DNA from: an uncultured Collinsella sp.
Lineage (GTDB): Bacteria > Actinomycetota > Coriobacteriia > Coriobacteriales > Coriobacteriaceae
NCBI GenBank assembly: GCA_900541475.1
Contig: UQJV01000020.1
Coordinates: forward strand, 1-35,114
DNA length: 35,114 nucleotides
Direction of reading: 5' to 3'
Part shown: positions 6,319 through 15,249 of the stretch, piece after piece
Layout of the letters: every line of letters starts with the position of its first letter
How positions within the stretch are numbered: position 1 is the stretch's first letter
Position numbers and translations under genes: made by a program
Notes under the pieces: generated by a model
What the model saw: the letters and a program-made list of their open reading frames with translations, nothing else
The model's database searches: none
Told to the model about the DNA's origin: nothing

Positions 6319-8106
6319 ATGAGCCAGACCCGTCCCATCGACGAGCATTCTATGCACACCCGTACCTGCGGCGAGCTTCGCCGCGAGAACGTGGGCGAAG
6401 AGGTCACCCTTACCGGTTGGGTGAGCCGTCGCCGCGACCACGGCGGCCTTATCTTCTGCGACCTTCGCGACCGCGAGGGCATCACGCAGCTCACCTTCGA
6501 CCCCGAGCACTCCGACGGCGACGCCTTTAAGATTGCCGAGACCATGCGTCCCGAGTGGCCCATCAAGATCCACGGCGTTGTGCGTTCCCGTGGCGAGGAG
6601 ACCACCAACGTCAAGCTCGCGACCGGCGAGATCGAGGTCCTGACCGACCATGCCGAGGTGCTCAACACGTCCGTCACTCCGCCGTTCCAGATCGAGGACG
6701 GCATCGAGACCAGCGAGGACACCCGCCTGCGCTATCGCTATCTGGACCTCCGCCGTCCCGAGATGATGGCCAACCTCAAGCTGCGCTCCGACTTTACCTT
6801 TGCCATTCGCGAGGCGCTGCACAACCGTGAGTTCATGGAGGTCGAGACACCCTCCCTGTTCAAGTCCACGCCCGAGGGCGCCCGCGACTTCATCGTTCCC
6901 AGCCGCATCCAGCCGGGTAACTTCTACGCCCTGCCGCAGTCCCCGCAGCTTCTGAAGCAGCTGCTCATGGTCGGTGGCGTTGAGCGCTACTACCAGGTCG
7001 CCAAGTGCTTCCGCGACGAGGACCTGCGTGCCGACCGTCAGCCCGAGTTCACTCAGGTCGATATCGAAATGTCCTTCGTGGACCAGAACGATGTCATGAG
7101 CGCGCTCGAGGAGGTCCTGGCCGATGCCTTCGGTCGCATGGGTGTCGAGATGCCCACGCCGCTGCGTCGCATGGACTACTGGGAGGCCATGGACACCTAT
7201 GGCTCCGACAAGCCCGATACCCGCTACGGCATGCACCTGGTCGACCTGACCGACATCTTTGCCAACTCCAAGTTCAAGGTCTTTGCGACTGCCGCAAACG
7301 AGGAGGGCTCTGTCGTCAAGGCAATCAACGCCAAGGGTGCCGGTGCCTGGGCACGTGCCAAGATCGATAAGCTCGCCGGCGTGGCCTCCACGTTTGGCGC
7401 CAAGGGCCTGGCATGGATCGCATTCCGCGAGGATGGCTCCCTCAACAGCCCCATCGTCAAGTTCTTCTCGGACGAGGAGATGGCGGCTCTGCGCGAGCGC
7501 ATGGACGTCGAGCCCGGCGACCTTGTGATGTTCGCCGCCGGTCCGCGCCTGCTCTCTGACGAGATCCTGGGTGGCATGCGTTCTCACATGGCCAACGCGC
7601 TCGAGATCAAGCGCGAGGGCCACGACTTCCTGTGGGTCGTCAACTTCCCGCTGTTCCATTGGGACGAGGATCGCAAGGCTTACGCTGCCGAGCATCAGCC
7701 CTTCACCTTGCCGACCGAGACCGACATCGCCAAGATTGAGGCCGATCCGCTGGCAGCCGGTTCTTGCACCTACGACTTTGTCATGGACGGCTTTGAGGCC
7801 GGCGGCGGCGGTATGCGTATCCACAACGCCGAGATGCAGATGTCCATGCTCAAGTTCCTGGGCTTTACCGAGGAGCGCGCCGAGTCTCAGTTCGGCTTCC
7901 TCATGGAGGCGCTCAAGTTTGGTGCGCCCCCGATGGGCGGTTTCGCTCTGGGCCTGGACCGCGTGTGCATGCTGCTCACCGGCTCCGACTCCATCCGCGA
8001 CGTCATGGCGTTCCCCAAGACGGCCAGCGGCTCTGACCTTATGTCGGGCGCCCCGAGTGCCGTTAGCGGTGCCCAGCTCAAGGACGTCAGCCTGCGCCTG
8101 ATGTAG
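6319..8106 (+). CDS. aspS: Aspartyl-tRNA synthetase (bacterial type)
   Basis: A 595-residue class II synthetase charging tRNA(Asp) in the cytoplasm. Order: anticodon-binding OB fold (about 15-120, GWVSRRRDHGG), catalytic core with QSPQLLKQ, motif 2 FRDE (residues 231-234), the bacterial GAD insertion in the middle, and motif 3 GLDRV (545-549) near the end. AAAGGAGGA at 6302-6310 is a strong ribosome binding site. His41 in RRRDHGG aligns with the residue linked to relaxed tRNA(Asp)/tRNA(Asn) recognition in Pseudomonas aeruginosa (His31), but the second marker (Gly82 there) appears to be Glu here, so discrimination cannot be called. A strong terminator follows. Confidence 0.97.
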   Translation: MSQTRPIDEHSMHTRTCGELRRENVGEEVTLTGWVSRRRDHGGLIFCDLRDREGITQLTFDPEHSDGDAFKIAETMRPEWPIKIHGVVRSRGEETTNVKLATGEIEVLTDHAEVLNTSVTPPFQIEDGIETSEDTRLRYRYLDLRRPEMMANLKLRSDFTFAIREALHNREFMEVETPSLFKSTPEGARDFIVPSRIQPGNFYALPQSPQLLKQLLMVGGVERYYQVAKCFRDEDLRADRQPEFTQVDIEMSFVDQNDVMSALEEVLADAFGRMGVEMPTPLRRMDYWEAMDTYGSDKPDTRYGMHLVDLTDIFANSKFKVFATAANEEGSVVKAINAKGAGAWARAKIDKLAGVASTFGAKGLAWIAFREDGSLNSPIVKFFSDEEMAALRERMDVEPGDLVMFAAGPRLLSDEILGGMRSHMANALEIKREGHDFLWVVNFPLFHWDEDRKAYAAEHQPFTLPTETDIAKIEADPLAAGSCTYDFVMDGFEAGGGGMRIHNAEMQMSMLKFLGFTEERAESQFGFLMEALKFGAPPMGGFALGLDRVCMLLTGSDSIRDVMAFPKTASGSDLMSGAPSAVSGAQLKDVSLRLM

Positions 8107-8129
8107 GCGAGCGGCTACATATTGCCCGT

Positions 8130-8164
8130 AACGAGGGAAGGACGCGTGCCTTCCCTCGTTTTTT
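8130..8164 (+). terminator. aspS terminator
   Basis: An 11-bp perfect stem, ACGAGGGAAGG (8131-8141) with CCTTCCCTCGT (8149-8159), is followed by a run of T. Confidence 0.9.
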
Positions 8165-8237
8165 ATGCGCCGAGGTTGAGAGGGCTTGGGATGACCGGGC
8201 GTCGCGGAAAGCGCGACCCAGAATTCGGCAAAATAAT

Positions 8238-8343
8238 GGGGCACAGTTTCCGGTTGAGCTGTCTAACGGAAACTGTGCCCCAGAACGAGCGCTCAAAACG
8301 GGACAGGCTTTCCGCAACAACTGTCTGGCGAAAAGCCTGCCCC
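8238..8343. repeat. Pair of related intergenic palindromes
   Basis: First element: perfect 15-bp arms GGGGCACAGTTTCCG (8238-8252) and its complement (8267-8281), 14-bp loop. Second element: 16-bp arms (8300-8315 and 8328-8343) matching at 14 of 16, 12-bp loop. Both loops contain CTGTCT, and both arms have the plan GGGRCA..TTTYCG, so they look like two members of one repeat family. They sit between the convergent ends of aspS and the lacI-type gene. In the minus direction the second is followed by CCCGTTTTG and may serve as terminator. Confidence 0.65.
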
Positions 8344-8349
8344 AGTTTC

Positions 8350-9366
8350 TTATAGCGAGTCTCTCTGGATCAGCTGCATGTGCATCACGGAGGTGGTTGG
8401 CTCGGCACCCTTAATCATGTCGAGCGCAATGTTGGCGGCCATGTGGCCTTCTTCGCGCAGGGGCTGGCGGACGGTCGTGAGCGCGGGGACGCAGCGCGTC
8501 GCAATCTCGTGATCGTCGAAGCCGACGACAGAAACGTCCGCCGGAACGGATAGGCCTGCCTCGTTGAGTGCGGTGATGACGCCAGCCGCGATACGGTCCG
8601 ATCCGCAGAGCACGCCATCGAAAGCGATCTCGCGCGCGAGGATCTGGTGCATGGCCTGATAGCCGTCTCCGTTGTTCCAGCCGGTATAGATAACGTTTGC
8701 GTCTGGGAGGTCTTCGCCCAAGACGGCGCGGTAGCCGCGCAGGCGGTCGACAACAGCGGGGTTGTCTTGCGGTCCCAACACGGCGACGATATCTTTGCGC
8801 CCGCGCTCCTTCATGGCGAGTGCCGCAAAGTGTCCGCCCTCTTCGTCGTCTGAATAGACCGTCGAAAACACATCGCGATAGGGGTGGCCCTCGAGCTGGC
8901 CGCACAACACGGTGGGTACGCCCAGCTCGCGCAGTACCTCGAGCAGCTCGCTGCCCTTGTAGGGGGAGACGTCGATCACGGCGTCGAACGAGCGGCGCTC
9001 AAAGTGCTCGCGTGCGCGGTTGCGCTCATGCGTAGAAGACGCCTGCAAGATAACGGGCAGATAGGACGACTCCGACAGTTCCTCGGTAATGCCGCTCAAA
9101 AACTCGCTATAGGTGGGGTCGCTGAAGAGTTCACTCAGGGGCTCGGTCACGAGTACGGCGATGATTTCCGTGCGCCCGACAGCGAGCGCTCGGCCACGAG
9201 CGTTGGGGACAAAATTGACTTCCTTGGCCGCCGCGCGGACGCGCTTTTTGGTTTCCTCGCTAATGCGGGGCGAATCGTTGAGAGCGCGCGATGCCGTGGA
9301 GCGCGACACGCCGGCAGCTGCGGCAACCTCGGCAAGCGTAGGTGCGGTGCGAACTGGTTGGGTCAT
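8350..9366 (-). CDS. LacI family repressor, probable regulator of ebgAC
   Basis: A 338-residue LacI/GalR regulator. The amino-terminal helix-turn-helix is TLAEVAAAAGVSRSTASRALN (about residues 10-30), with the hinge helix region NARGRALAVGRT, then a periplasmic-binding-protein-like sugar domain (FDGVLCGSDRIAAGV, VSVVGFDDHEIA). CAGGAG lies 5 bp before the ATG. It is divergent from ebgA, and three copies of ACAACCGGTTGCAC with central CG lie in the shared interval, typical of LacI-type operators. By position it is the functional counterpart of EbgR or LacI; the inducer is presumably a beta-galactoside or its product, which is inferred. Confidence 0.92.
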   Translation of the reverse strand: MTQPVRTAPTLAEVAAAAGVSRSTASRALNDSPRISEETKKRVRAAAKEVNFVPNARGRALAVGRTEIIAVLVTEPLSELFSDPTYSEFLSGITEELSESSYLPVILQASSTHERNRAREHFERRSFDAVIDVSPYKGSELLEVLRELGVPTVLCGQLEGHPYRDVFSTVYSDDEEGGHFAALAMKERGRKDIVAVLGPQDNPAVVDRLRGYRAVLGEDLPDANVIYTGWNNGDGYQAMHQILAREIAFDGVLCGSDRIAAGVITALNEAGLSVPADVSVVGFDDHEIATRCVPALTTVRQPLREEGHMAANIALDMIKGAEPTTSVMHMQLIQRDSL

Positions 9367-9609
9367 GGCGTCTCCTGGAAAATGCGGTCGATGTTGTCGC
9401 TGATACGGGCTGGTGCGGATACAGCTTACTATAGTGCGCCTGAACAGCGTTCATGATATCCGGTGACCGGTGTCGTTTTGCAACCAAGCCGCAATCGAAT
9501 ACGTCTCGTATGGGTGAGATATCAGCGGGCGTGGGGGTTGCCTACGAGCTTAAGAACGATGTCTTGCGCTGAGTTTCGATACTCAGGGTGACATAAGTGT
9601 CGCGGTTGT

Positions 9610-9710
9610 ACAACCGGTTGCACCGTTAACCCGGCCAAATCGACCGTTCAGCGGACAACCGGTTGCACAGTTTTTTGCATCGCCCGTAAGATAAGGACAA
9701 CCGGTTGCAC
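9610..9710 (+). promoter_or_regulatory. ebgA promoter with three identical LacI-type operators
   Basis: The 14-mer ACAACCGGTTGCAC occurs three times, at 9610-9623, 9655-9668 and 9697-9710 (45 and 42 bp apart, about four helical turns). A promoter TTGCAC (9663-9668), 18-bp spacer, TAAGAT (9687-9692) fits between: operator 2 covers the -35 and operator 3 covers the start-site region. The distal copy could allow looping. The rest of 9367-9609 holds the divergent regulator's upstream region, with a TATAGT hexamer near 9430 on the minus strand and a TGAAC-AGC-GTTCA dyad at about 9439-9451. Confidence 0.85.
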
Positions 9711-9742
9711 AAGAATCACTACGATGACGAAGGAGCATCACC

Positions 9743-12700
9743 ATGGACGCCATTAACGATTGGGAAAACCAAGCGCTCACCCACAGGAACCGCCTGGCAC
9801 CCCATGCGTACTTTACGGGTTACGAGACCGCCGATCTCGCTGCAACGTACAGCCGCGAGCTGTCGCGCGGGTTTGTCCAGCTGTCCGGCTCGTGGCAGTT
9901 CCGCCTCTTTGAGGGCCCCGCTGCCGTCTCCAACGAGGAGCTCTCCACGTACGAGCCCGAGTGGGATCACGTGGAGGTTCCGCACCTGTGGCAGGTAGAC
10001 GGCTATGGCAACCTTGCCTACACCGACGAGGGCTTCCCGTTCCCGGTGGATCAGCCGTTCGTTCCCTCTGACGATCCCACGGGCGTGTACCAGCGCATCG
10101 TCAACCTTCCCGCCGTGCCTGCCGGCGCTCGCGAGATCATTCGCTTTGACGGCATCGAGAGCTATGGCGAGCTGTACGTCAACGGTCAGTTTATCGGCAT
10201 GACCAAGGGTTCGCGCCTGTCTGCCGAGTTCGACGTGACCGACGCGCTTGTCGAGGGCGACAACCTGTTTGCGGTCAAGGTTCTGCAGTACAGCGATGGC
10301 AGCTATATCGAGGACCAGGACATGTGGTGGGCATCGGGCATCTTCCGCGATGTGTACCTTATGCAGCGTCCCGCCGCGCACCTGGTCGACTTTAGGTTCC
10401 GCACGCACCGCGAGGGCGATACCGCTTTGATTACGCTCGATACGGTGGCCGAGGGCGCTTCCCGCGTCGTGTTTACGCTCAGCGATGGCGAGAACGTGGT
10501 GGCTACGGGCGAGTGCGTCGACGGCCATGCCGAGTGCAGCGTGACCGATGCCCACTTCTGGAATCCCGAGGACCCCTTCCTCTATGACCTTACGTTTGAG
10601 GTCTACGACGGTGACCAGGTCAGCGAGTACGTCCCACATCGCCAGGGTCTTGCCGAGGTGACGGTCGAGGGCAATCATATCTACCTCAACGGCACTTACT
10701 TTAAGATGCATGGCGTCAACCGCCACGATCACGACGATCACAAGGGCCGCGCCGTGGGCCTCGATCGCATGCGCCGCGACCTGGAGCTCATGAAGCAGCA
10801 CAACATCAACGCGGTGCGCACGTCCCACTACGCCAACGACCCGCGCTTTTACGAGCTGTGCGACGAATACGGTATCATGCTGGTCGCCGAGACCGATATG
10901 GAGAGCCATGGCTTCGAGAATATCGGCAATATCGCCCTGGTCACCGACGATCCGGCATGGGAGCCGGCCTACGTCGACCGCATCGAGCGCCTGGTGATGC
11001 AGGAGCGCAACCACGCCTGCATCATTATGTGGTCGATGGGCAACGAGAGCGGCTATGGCTGCAACATCCGCGCGATGTACGCCAAGGCTCACGAGCTCGA
11101 CGGTCGTCCGGTCCACTACGAGGAGGATCGCAACGCCGATACCGTCGACGTTATCTCCACCATGTACTCCCGCGTGTCGCAGATGAACGACTTTGGTGAG
11201 CATCCATTCCCCAAGCCGCGCATCAACTGCGAGTACGGTCACTCCATGGGCAACGGCCCCGGAGGCCTGTCCGAGTATCAGGAGGTCTTCGATCGCTGGG
11301 ATTGCATCCAAGGCCAGTTTATCTGGGAATGGTGCGACCACGGTTTGGCTGCTGTGACCGAGGACGGTGTTGCCTACGATATGTATGGTGGCGACAACGG
11401 CGATTACCCCAACAACAGCAACTTCTGCATCGATGGCATGGTGTTCCCTTGGCAGCAGCCGAGCCCGGGCCTCACTGAGTATGGTCAGGTTATCTGCCCG
11501 GTTCGCATGGCCTACGATGCCGAGGCGGGCGAGCTGACCGTCACCAACAAGCGTTGGTTTACCACCCTCGAGGATGTTTGCCTGTCGGCGGAGACCCTGG
11601 TGGACGGCGACGTGGTTTGCCGCAAGACGCTCATGCCCGGTGCGGTTGCCCCCGGCGAGTCCGTCCAGCTTCCGCTGGTGATTCGCGAGGTCGCGGTAGG
11701 CGAGACCCTACTGACTGTGCGCGCCTACACCATGGCCGCTCACGTCTGGTGCGAGCCGATGTTCCAGCTGGGCGCAAGCCAGTTTGCCATCGCAAACCAT
11801 CCGGCGCCAGCCATCGCGGCTCCCACTCGTCCTGAGCTTACGGTCGAGGAGACCGAGCAGGAAATCCGCATTCGCTCCCTCAACGGCGAGCTGACCTTCA
11901 GCAAGGTAAACGGTACCGTGAGCGAGTGGAAGGCATCCGGCCGCGACGTCATGGCCTCCGGTCCCCAGGTTGGTTTTTGGCATCCGCTCGTCGATAACCA
12001 CGCCCAGGAGTATGACTCACTGTGGAAGGACAACTTCATCGATGTGATGCAGACGTCTACCCGCAAGGTTTCTTGGAAGCAGGACGGCAATGCGGTCGTC
12101 GTTACTGTGAGCCAGCGTATCGCTCCTCCCGTCCGCGCGTTCGGCATGCGCGTCGAGCTTGTCTACACCGTGCTTCCGAGCGGACGCGTTGACCTCAAGG
12201 TTTCCGGCGAGCCCTACGGTGACTATTCGGACATCATCCCGCGCATCGGCATCTCCTTCGAGGTCCCCGGTTGCGATCGCGCCGTCGAGTGGTATGGCCA
12301 CGGCCCGGGCGAGAACTATCCGGACTCGCTGCGCGCCAACCCGGTCGGTCATTACCGCACCACGGTCGACGATATGTTCACGCCCTACGTTATGCCTCAG
12401 GACTGCGCCAACCGCGAGGGTACCCGCTGGGTTGCTCTGCGCTCTAGCCACGGTGACGGTCTGGTCGTGACGCGTCCGAGCGACGCCGCCTCCAACCCGT
12501 TCTCATTTTCGGCATGGCCCTATAGCTGCGAGGCCATCGATAACGCCGAGCACGTCTACGACCTTGTCAAGGGCGATACGGTCACGGTCAACATCAACGA
12601 CCAGTTGCTCGGCCTTGGCTCGAACTCTTGGGGTTCCGAGGTGCTCGATTCCTATCGCACCCGTTTTGAGAGCTTCAGCTTTGAGGTGTCCCTGCGACCG

Positions 12701-12751
12701 CTGACGTCTGCCGATCTGGCTCAGGCGCTGGCACCCATTAAGGAGGCATAA
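9743..12751 (+). CDS. ebgA: Beta-galactosidase, GH2 family, EbgA-type large subunit
   Basis: A 1002-residue glycoside hydrolase family 2 enzyme hydrolysing beta-galactosides such as lactose. Resemblance to Escherichia coli EbgA is strong along the length (WENQALTHRNRLAP, YTDEGFPFPVD, GSNSWGSEVLDS). The acid/base is Glu435 in MGNESGYG and the nucleophile Glu497 in CEYGHSMGNGPG; HGVNRHDHDDHKGRAV is the conserved loop before the barrel. Domains in order: sugar-binding jelly roll, immunoglobulin-like, TIM barrel (about 320-610), second immunoglobulin-like, small beta-sandwich. There is no signal peptide, so it is cytoplasmic. GAAGGAG precedes the ATG at 9 bp. ebgC follows after 3 bp, as expected for the EbgA-EbgC complex. 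No lactose permease is linked. Confidence 0.96.
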   Translation: MDAINDWENQALTHRNRLAPHAYFTGYETADLAATYSRELSRGFVQLSGSWQFRLFEGPAAVSNEELSTYEPEWDHVEVPHLWQVDGYGNLAYTDEGFPFPVDQPFVPSDDPTGVYQRIVNLPAVPAGAREIIRFDGIESYGELYVNGQFIGMTKGSRLSAEFDVTDALVEGDNLFAVKVLQYSDGSYIEDQDMWWASGIFRDVYLMQRPAAHLVDFRFRTHREGDTALITLDTVAEGASRVVFTLSDGENVVATGECVDGHAECSVTDAHFWNPEDPFLYDLTFEVYDGDQVSEYVPHRQGLAEVTVEGNHIYLNGTYFKMHGVNRHDHDDHKGRAVGLDRMRRDLELMKQHNINAVRTSHYANDPRFYELCDEYGIMLVAETDMESHGFENIGNIALVTDDPAWEPAYVDRIERLVMQERNHACIIMWSMGNESGYGCNIRAMYAKAHELDGRPVHYEEDRNADTVDVISTMYSRVSQMNDFGEHPFPKPRINCEYGHSMGNGPGGLSEYQEVFDRWDCIQGQFIWEWCDHGLAAVTEDGVAYDMYGGDNGDYPNNSNFCIDGMVFPWQQPSPGLTEYGQVICPVRMAYDAEAGELTVTNKRWFTTLEDVCLSAETLVDGDVVCRKTLMPGAVAPGESVQLPLVIREVAVGETLLTVRAYTMAAHVWCEPMFQLGASQFAIANHPAPAIAAPTRPELTVEETEQEIRIRSLNGELTFSKVNGTVSEWKASGRDVMASGPQVGFWHPLVDNHAQEYDSLWKDNFIDVMQTSTRKVSWKQDGNAVVVTVSQRIAPPVRAFGMRVELVYTVLPSGRVDLKVSGEPYGDYSDIIPRIGISFEVPGCDRAVEWYGHGPGENYPDSLRANPVGHYRTTVDDMFTPYVMPQDCANREGTRWVALRSSHGDGLVVTRPSDAASNPFSFSAWPYSCEAIDNAEHVYDLVKGDTVTVNINDQLLGLGSNSWGSEVLDSYRTRFESFSFEVSLRPLTSADLAQALAPIKEA

Positions 12752-12754
12752 GTC

Positions 12755-13210
12755 ATGCATGTCTTTAACTCGCGCGCCGATTTCGACGCTCAGATGAAGT
12801 CCGTCAAGAAGTGGATGCGCACCGGCCAGGCGCTCGATGGTGTTGCCGACCTGCAGCACGACGTGGCGTACTCCATCGGCGACTCGTTGGTGTACTGGTG
12901 GGTCTATGCCCGCGAGGCCGCAACCGCCGACCTGGTCGGTCACCGTCGCTACCATGCCGTGCTCGCTCCGCTCGACGGCGACCTGACCGTCGAGGTTGCC
13001 CCCAAGGCAGGCCTCACCTGCACCCGCGCTTACAGCGATATCGATGATCGCGAGCGCTTTGAGGGGGCGGGGGAGACCGTGACAATTCCCGCCGGCGGCG
13101 TTGCCGTCGTCGAAATTGACGAGGCCTACCGTGTTATCGCCGAGGCTTCGGATCCCCGCGTCGTGGTACTGCACGTGACGGTCGAAGGTTATTCCTTCCC
13201 CAACAAGTAG
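12755..13210 (+). CDS. ebgC: EbgC-like beta-galactosidase small subunit (YhcH/YjgK/YiaL family)
   Basis: A 151-residue cupin-fold protein of the YhcH/YjgK/YiaL family. In E. coli EbgC is a 149-residue partner needed for full EbgA activity, and length and position match. Seen: ITVTIPAGGVAVVEIDEAYRV-type cupin strands (around residues 108-130) and an APLDGDLTVEVAP strand pair. Its ATG is 3 bp after the ebgA stop and an AAGGAGG ribosome binding site lies inside the last ebgA codons, so the two are coupled. Other members of this family act in sialic acid or pentose pathways, but context favours the EbgC role. Confidence 0.88.
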   Translation: MHVFNSRADFDAQMKSVKKWMRTGQALDGVADLQHDVAYSIGDSLVYWWVYAREAATADLVGHRRYHAVLAPLDGDLTVEVAPKAGLTCTRAYSDIDDRERFEGAGETVTIPAGGVAVVEIDEAYRVIAEASDPRVVVLHVTVEGYSFPNK

Positions 13211-13241
13211 TATTCGTCCGTTTGGGCGTTTGCTTCGCGCC

Positions 13242-13289
13242 GCTAAGGGGGATGGCTTTGTTGACTCCCTTTTCCCCATTCCCCTTAGC
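13242..13289 (+). repeat. Imperfect inverted repeat after ebgC
   Basis: GCTAAGGGGGATGG (13242-13255) pairs with CCATTCCCCTTAGC (13276-13289) with one mismatch and a 20-bp loop. No T run follows, so it is a weak terminator or a repeat relic. It lies between ebgC and the permease gene. Confidence 0.45.
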
Positions 13290-13363
13290 AGGTGCGCCGT
13301 CCGCGATTGCACTTGCAGCTCGGACGGTATTAGATGACATTTAACAGATGATTGGGAGGGCTT

Positions 13364-14827
13364 ATGAGCTCTGAAAAACGAGGAACGATTGGTTCGTTCG
13401 CTCTGCTGGGCATGACGGTCGCCGCCGTGTTCGGTATCAAGAACATCATCAACAACAACGCGGCCATCGGCTTGGCAGCAGCGCCGTCGTTCTTTTTCGC
13501 CACGCTTTTGTACTTTGTCCCCTATACCCTGGTTACCGCCGAGTTCGTCGGCCTCAACAAGGACTCCGAGTCGGGCGTGTACGCATGGGTTAAGACCTCG
13601 ATGGGTGGTCGCTGGGCGTTCCTGACGGCGTTTAGCTACTGGTTCGTTAACCTGTTCTTCTTTGCGTCCGTCCTGCCCAACGTCATCATCTACGCGAGCT
13701 ACGTGTTCTTTGGTGCCAACGCCGAGCTTTCGCAGCTGTGGATCACCATTATCGAGATCGTCGTCTTTGCTATCGCCACGTGGGTTTCGACCAAGGGCGC
13801 TAAGTGGATCGGCTCCATTTCCTCCTTCGGTTCGACCGCGGCTCTCGGCCTGACCGCCGTGTTCATCCTGCTGTCCCTGGCTGCTGCCTTTGGCGGCGTT
13901 GAGTTCGCTACGGCTCCTACTCCCGCTAACATGGCTCCCGACATGAGCAACTTCGCAACTGCGTGGGGCTTCTTCGGTACGCTTGCCTGGATCATCCAGG
14001 GCGTTGGCGGCGCTGAGTCTGTCGGCGTGTTCCTTAACGACCTTAAGGGTGGCGTCAAGGCCTTCGTGCGCACCGTCGTTATCGCCGGTCTGACCATCGG
14101 CCTTCTGTATGCAGGCGCTTCGCTGCTGGTTAACCTGTTCATCCCCGAGGGCGGCGTTGCCATCTCCACCGGTATCTTCGACGTATTCGGCGCTGTCTTT
14201 GCCCACTTTGGCATTCCCATGGAAGTGTCTACGCGCGCCATCGGCTTGATCCTTCTCGCCGCCACGCTGGGCTCCCTCATGATGTGGACCTCTGCTCCCA
14301 TCAAGGTTTTCTTCACCGAGATCCCCAAGGGCGTCTTTGGTAGCAAGATCGTCGAGCTCAACGAGCATGGCATTCCCGCCCGCGCCGCTTGGCTGCAGTT
14401 CGCCATCGTCGTCCCCATCCTGATCATCCCGGCCCTGGGCTCCGGTAACCTCGACGACCTGCTCATGATCGTCACCAACATGACGGCTGCCACCGCTCTG
14501 CTCCCACCGCTACTGATTTTGCTTGCCTACTTTATGCTGCGCAAGAACTTTGACGCCGCTCCCCGTGGCTTCCGCATGGGTTCGCGCAGCTTTGGCCTGG
14601 TCGTTGCCGCATTCCTGCTTGTGGTCTTCTGCTTCGTGCTTATCTGCGGCACCATTCCGCTCGATCAGCCGCTGTGGCTGACGCTGGTCTACAACGTTGG
14701 CGGCGTGGTTGTCTTCTTGGGCCTTGCCGTGATGTGGTACAACCGCTACATCAACCGCCTGCGCGAGACCGATCCCGAGGCCGCCGAGAACGAGCTTCGT
14801 CCTTCCGTCCTCGATATGATGGAGTAG
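13364..14827 (+). CDS. APC superfamily amino-acid permease
   Basis: A 487-residue membrane protein with about 12 hydrophobic segments and the APC-family beginning GSFALLGMTVAAVFGIKNI. GGGAGGG at 13354-13360 precedes the ATG at 13364 by 3 bp; a TTG at 13352 lies before that site and is not used as start. The protein resembles the glutamate/GABA antiporter-like and basic amino-acid branches (GVYAWVKTSMGGRWAF, GVGGAESVGVFLNDLKGG), but I cannot assign the substrate. It sits after ebgAC across a 150-bp gap with a hairpin and has its own terminator, so it is probably a separate unit. A role in sugar uptake is unlikely from the family. Confidence 0.85.
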   Translation: MSSEKRGTIGSFALLGMTVAAVFGIKNIINNNAAIGLAAAPSFFFATLLYFVPYTLVTAEFVGLNKDSESGVYAWVKTSMGGRWAFLTAFSYWFVNLFFFASVLPNVIIYASYVFFGANAELSQLWITIIEIVVFAIATWVSTKGAKWIGSISSFGSTAALGLTAVFILLSLAAAFGGVEFATAPTPANMAPDMSNFATAWGFFGTLAWIIQGVGGAESVGVFLNDLKGGVKAFVRTVVIAGLTIGLLYAGASLLVNLFIPEGGVAISTGIFDVFGAVFAHFGIPMEVSTRAIGLILLAATLGSLMMWTSAPIKVFFTEIPKGVFGSKIVELNEHGIPARAAWLQFAIVVPILIIPALGSGNLDDLLMIVTNMTAATALLPPLLILLAYFMLRKNFDAAPRGFRMGSRSFGLVVAAFLLVVFCFVLICGTIPLDQPLWLTLVYNVGGVVVFLGLAVMWYNRYINRLRETDPEAAENELRPSVLDMME

Positions 14828-14875
14828 CGGCTAGGATTAATCTACGGCTGTGGAATAAATCGATTCCCTTTCCTA

Positions 14876-14904
14876 AGGAGGGGCCTTACGAGGCCCCTCC
14901 TTTT
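14876..14904 (+). terminator. Terminator after the APC permease
   Basis: Perfect 11-bp stem AGGAGGGGCCT (14876-14886) with AGGCCCCTCCT (14891-14901), tetraloop TACG, then TTTT. Confidence 0.9.
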
Positions 14905-14932
14905 GTGTTTTGGGGCATGGATTTTGGACTCT

Positions 14933-15152
14933 GTGGGCAAAAAATGCCAAATATGAGTACTGTTGCAAAAGAGGTGTCATATTTTTCGGCCTGTTCTGAG
15001 TAAAAATGGGCTCACAATCAATTTATCTAACCCCCTTTAAAGGGCGTTTGACGGCTTTCAACCTCTTCGAATCGCTTAAAGTAAGCAATTTGCTCTCGAT
15101 TTTGCTGCTACTAAATTGGTGGCAGTACTCATATTTGCCACTTTTTGCCCAC
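14933..15152. mobile_element. AT-rich 220-bp element with 30-bp terminal inverted repeats
   Basis: Arms at 14933-14962 and 15123-15152 are inverted repeats matching at 28 of 30; each contains AAATATGAGTACTG. The 160 bp between them are much richer in A and T than the surrounding genes and hold no recognisable gene. This fits a miniature inverted-repeat transposable element; no clear target duplication flanks it. It fills most of the gene-free stretch 14828-15249; a TACAAT -10-like hexamer for the next gene lies at 15188-15193. Confidence 0.5.
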
Positions 15153-15249
15153 GAGGTGTTCAGAGGAGCTCTCGACAAGCATCTAACGCTACAATAGCTA
15201 CCACGTGGCTGGGTTTGCCGGCCGAATGTGCGATGTCGTGGGAGGGGAC

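Noticed and set aside
6175..8244. 689-residue minus-strand frame over aspS
   Set aside because: Shadow frame produced by high-GC codon use in aspS; similar frames cover feoB, ebgA, uxaB and the enoate-reductase-like gene.
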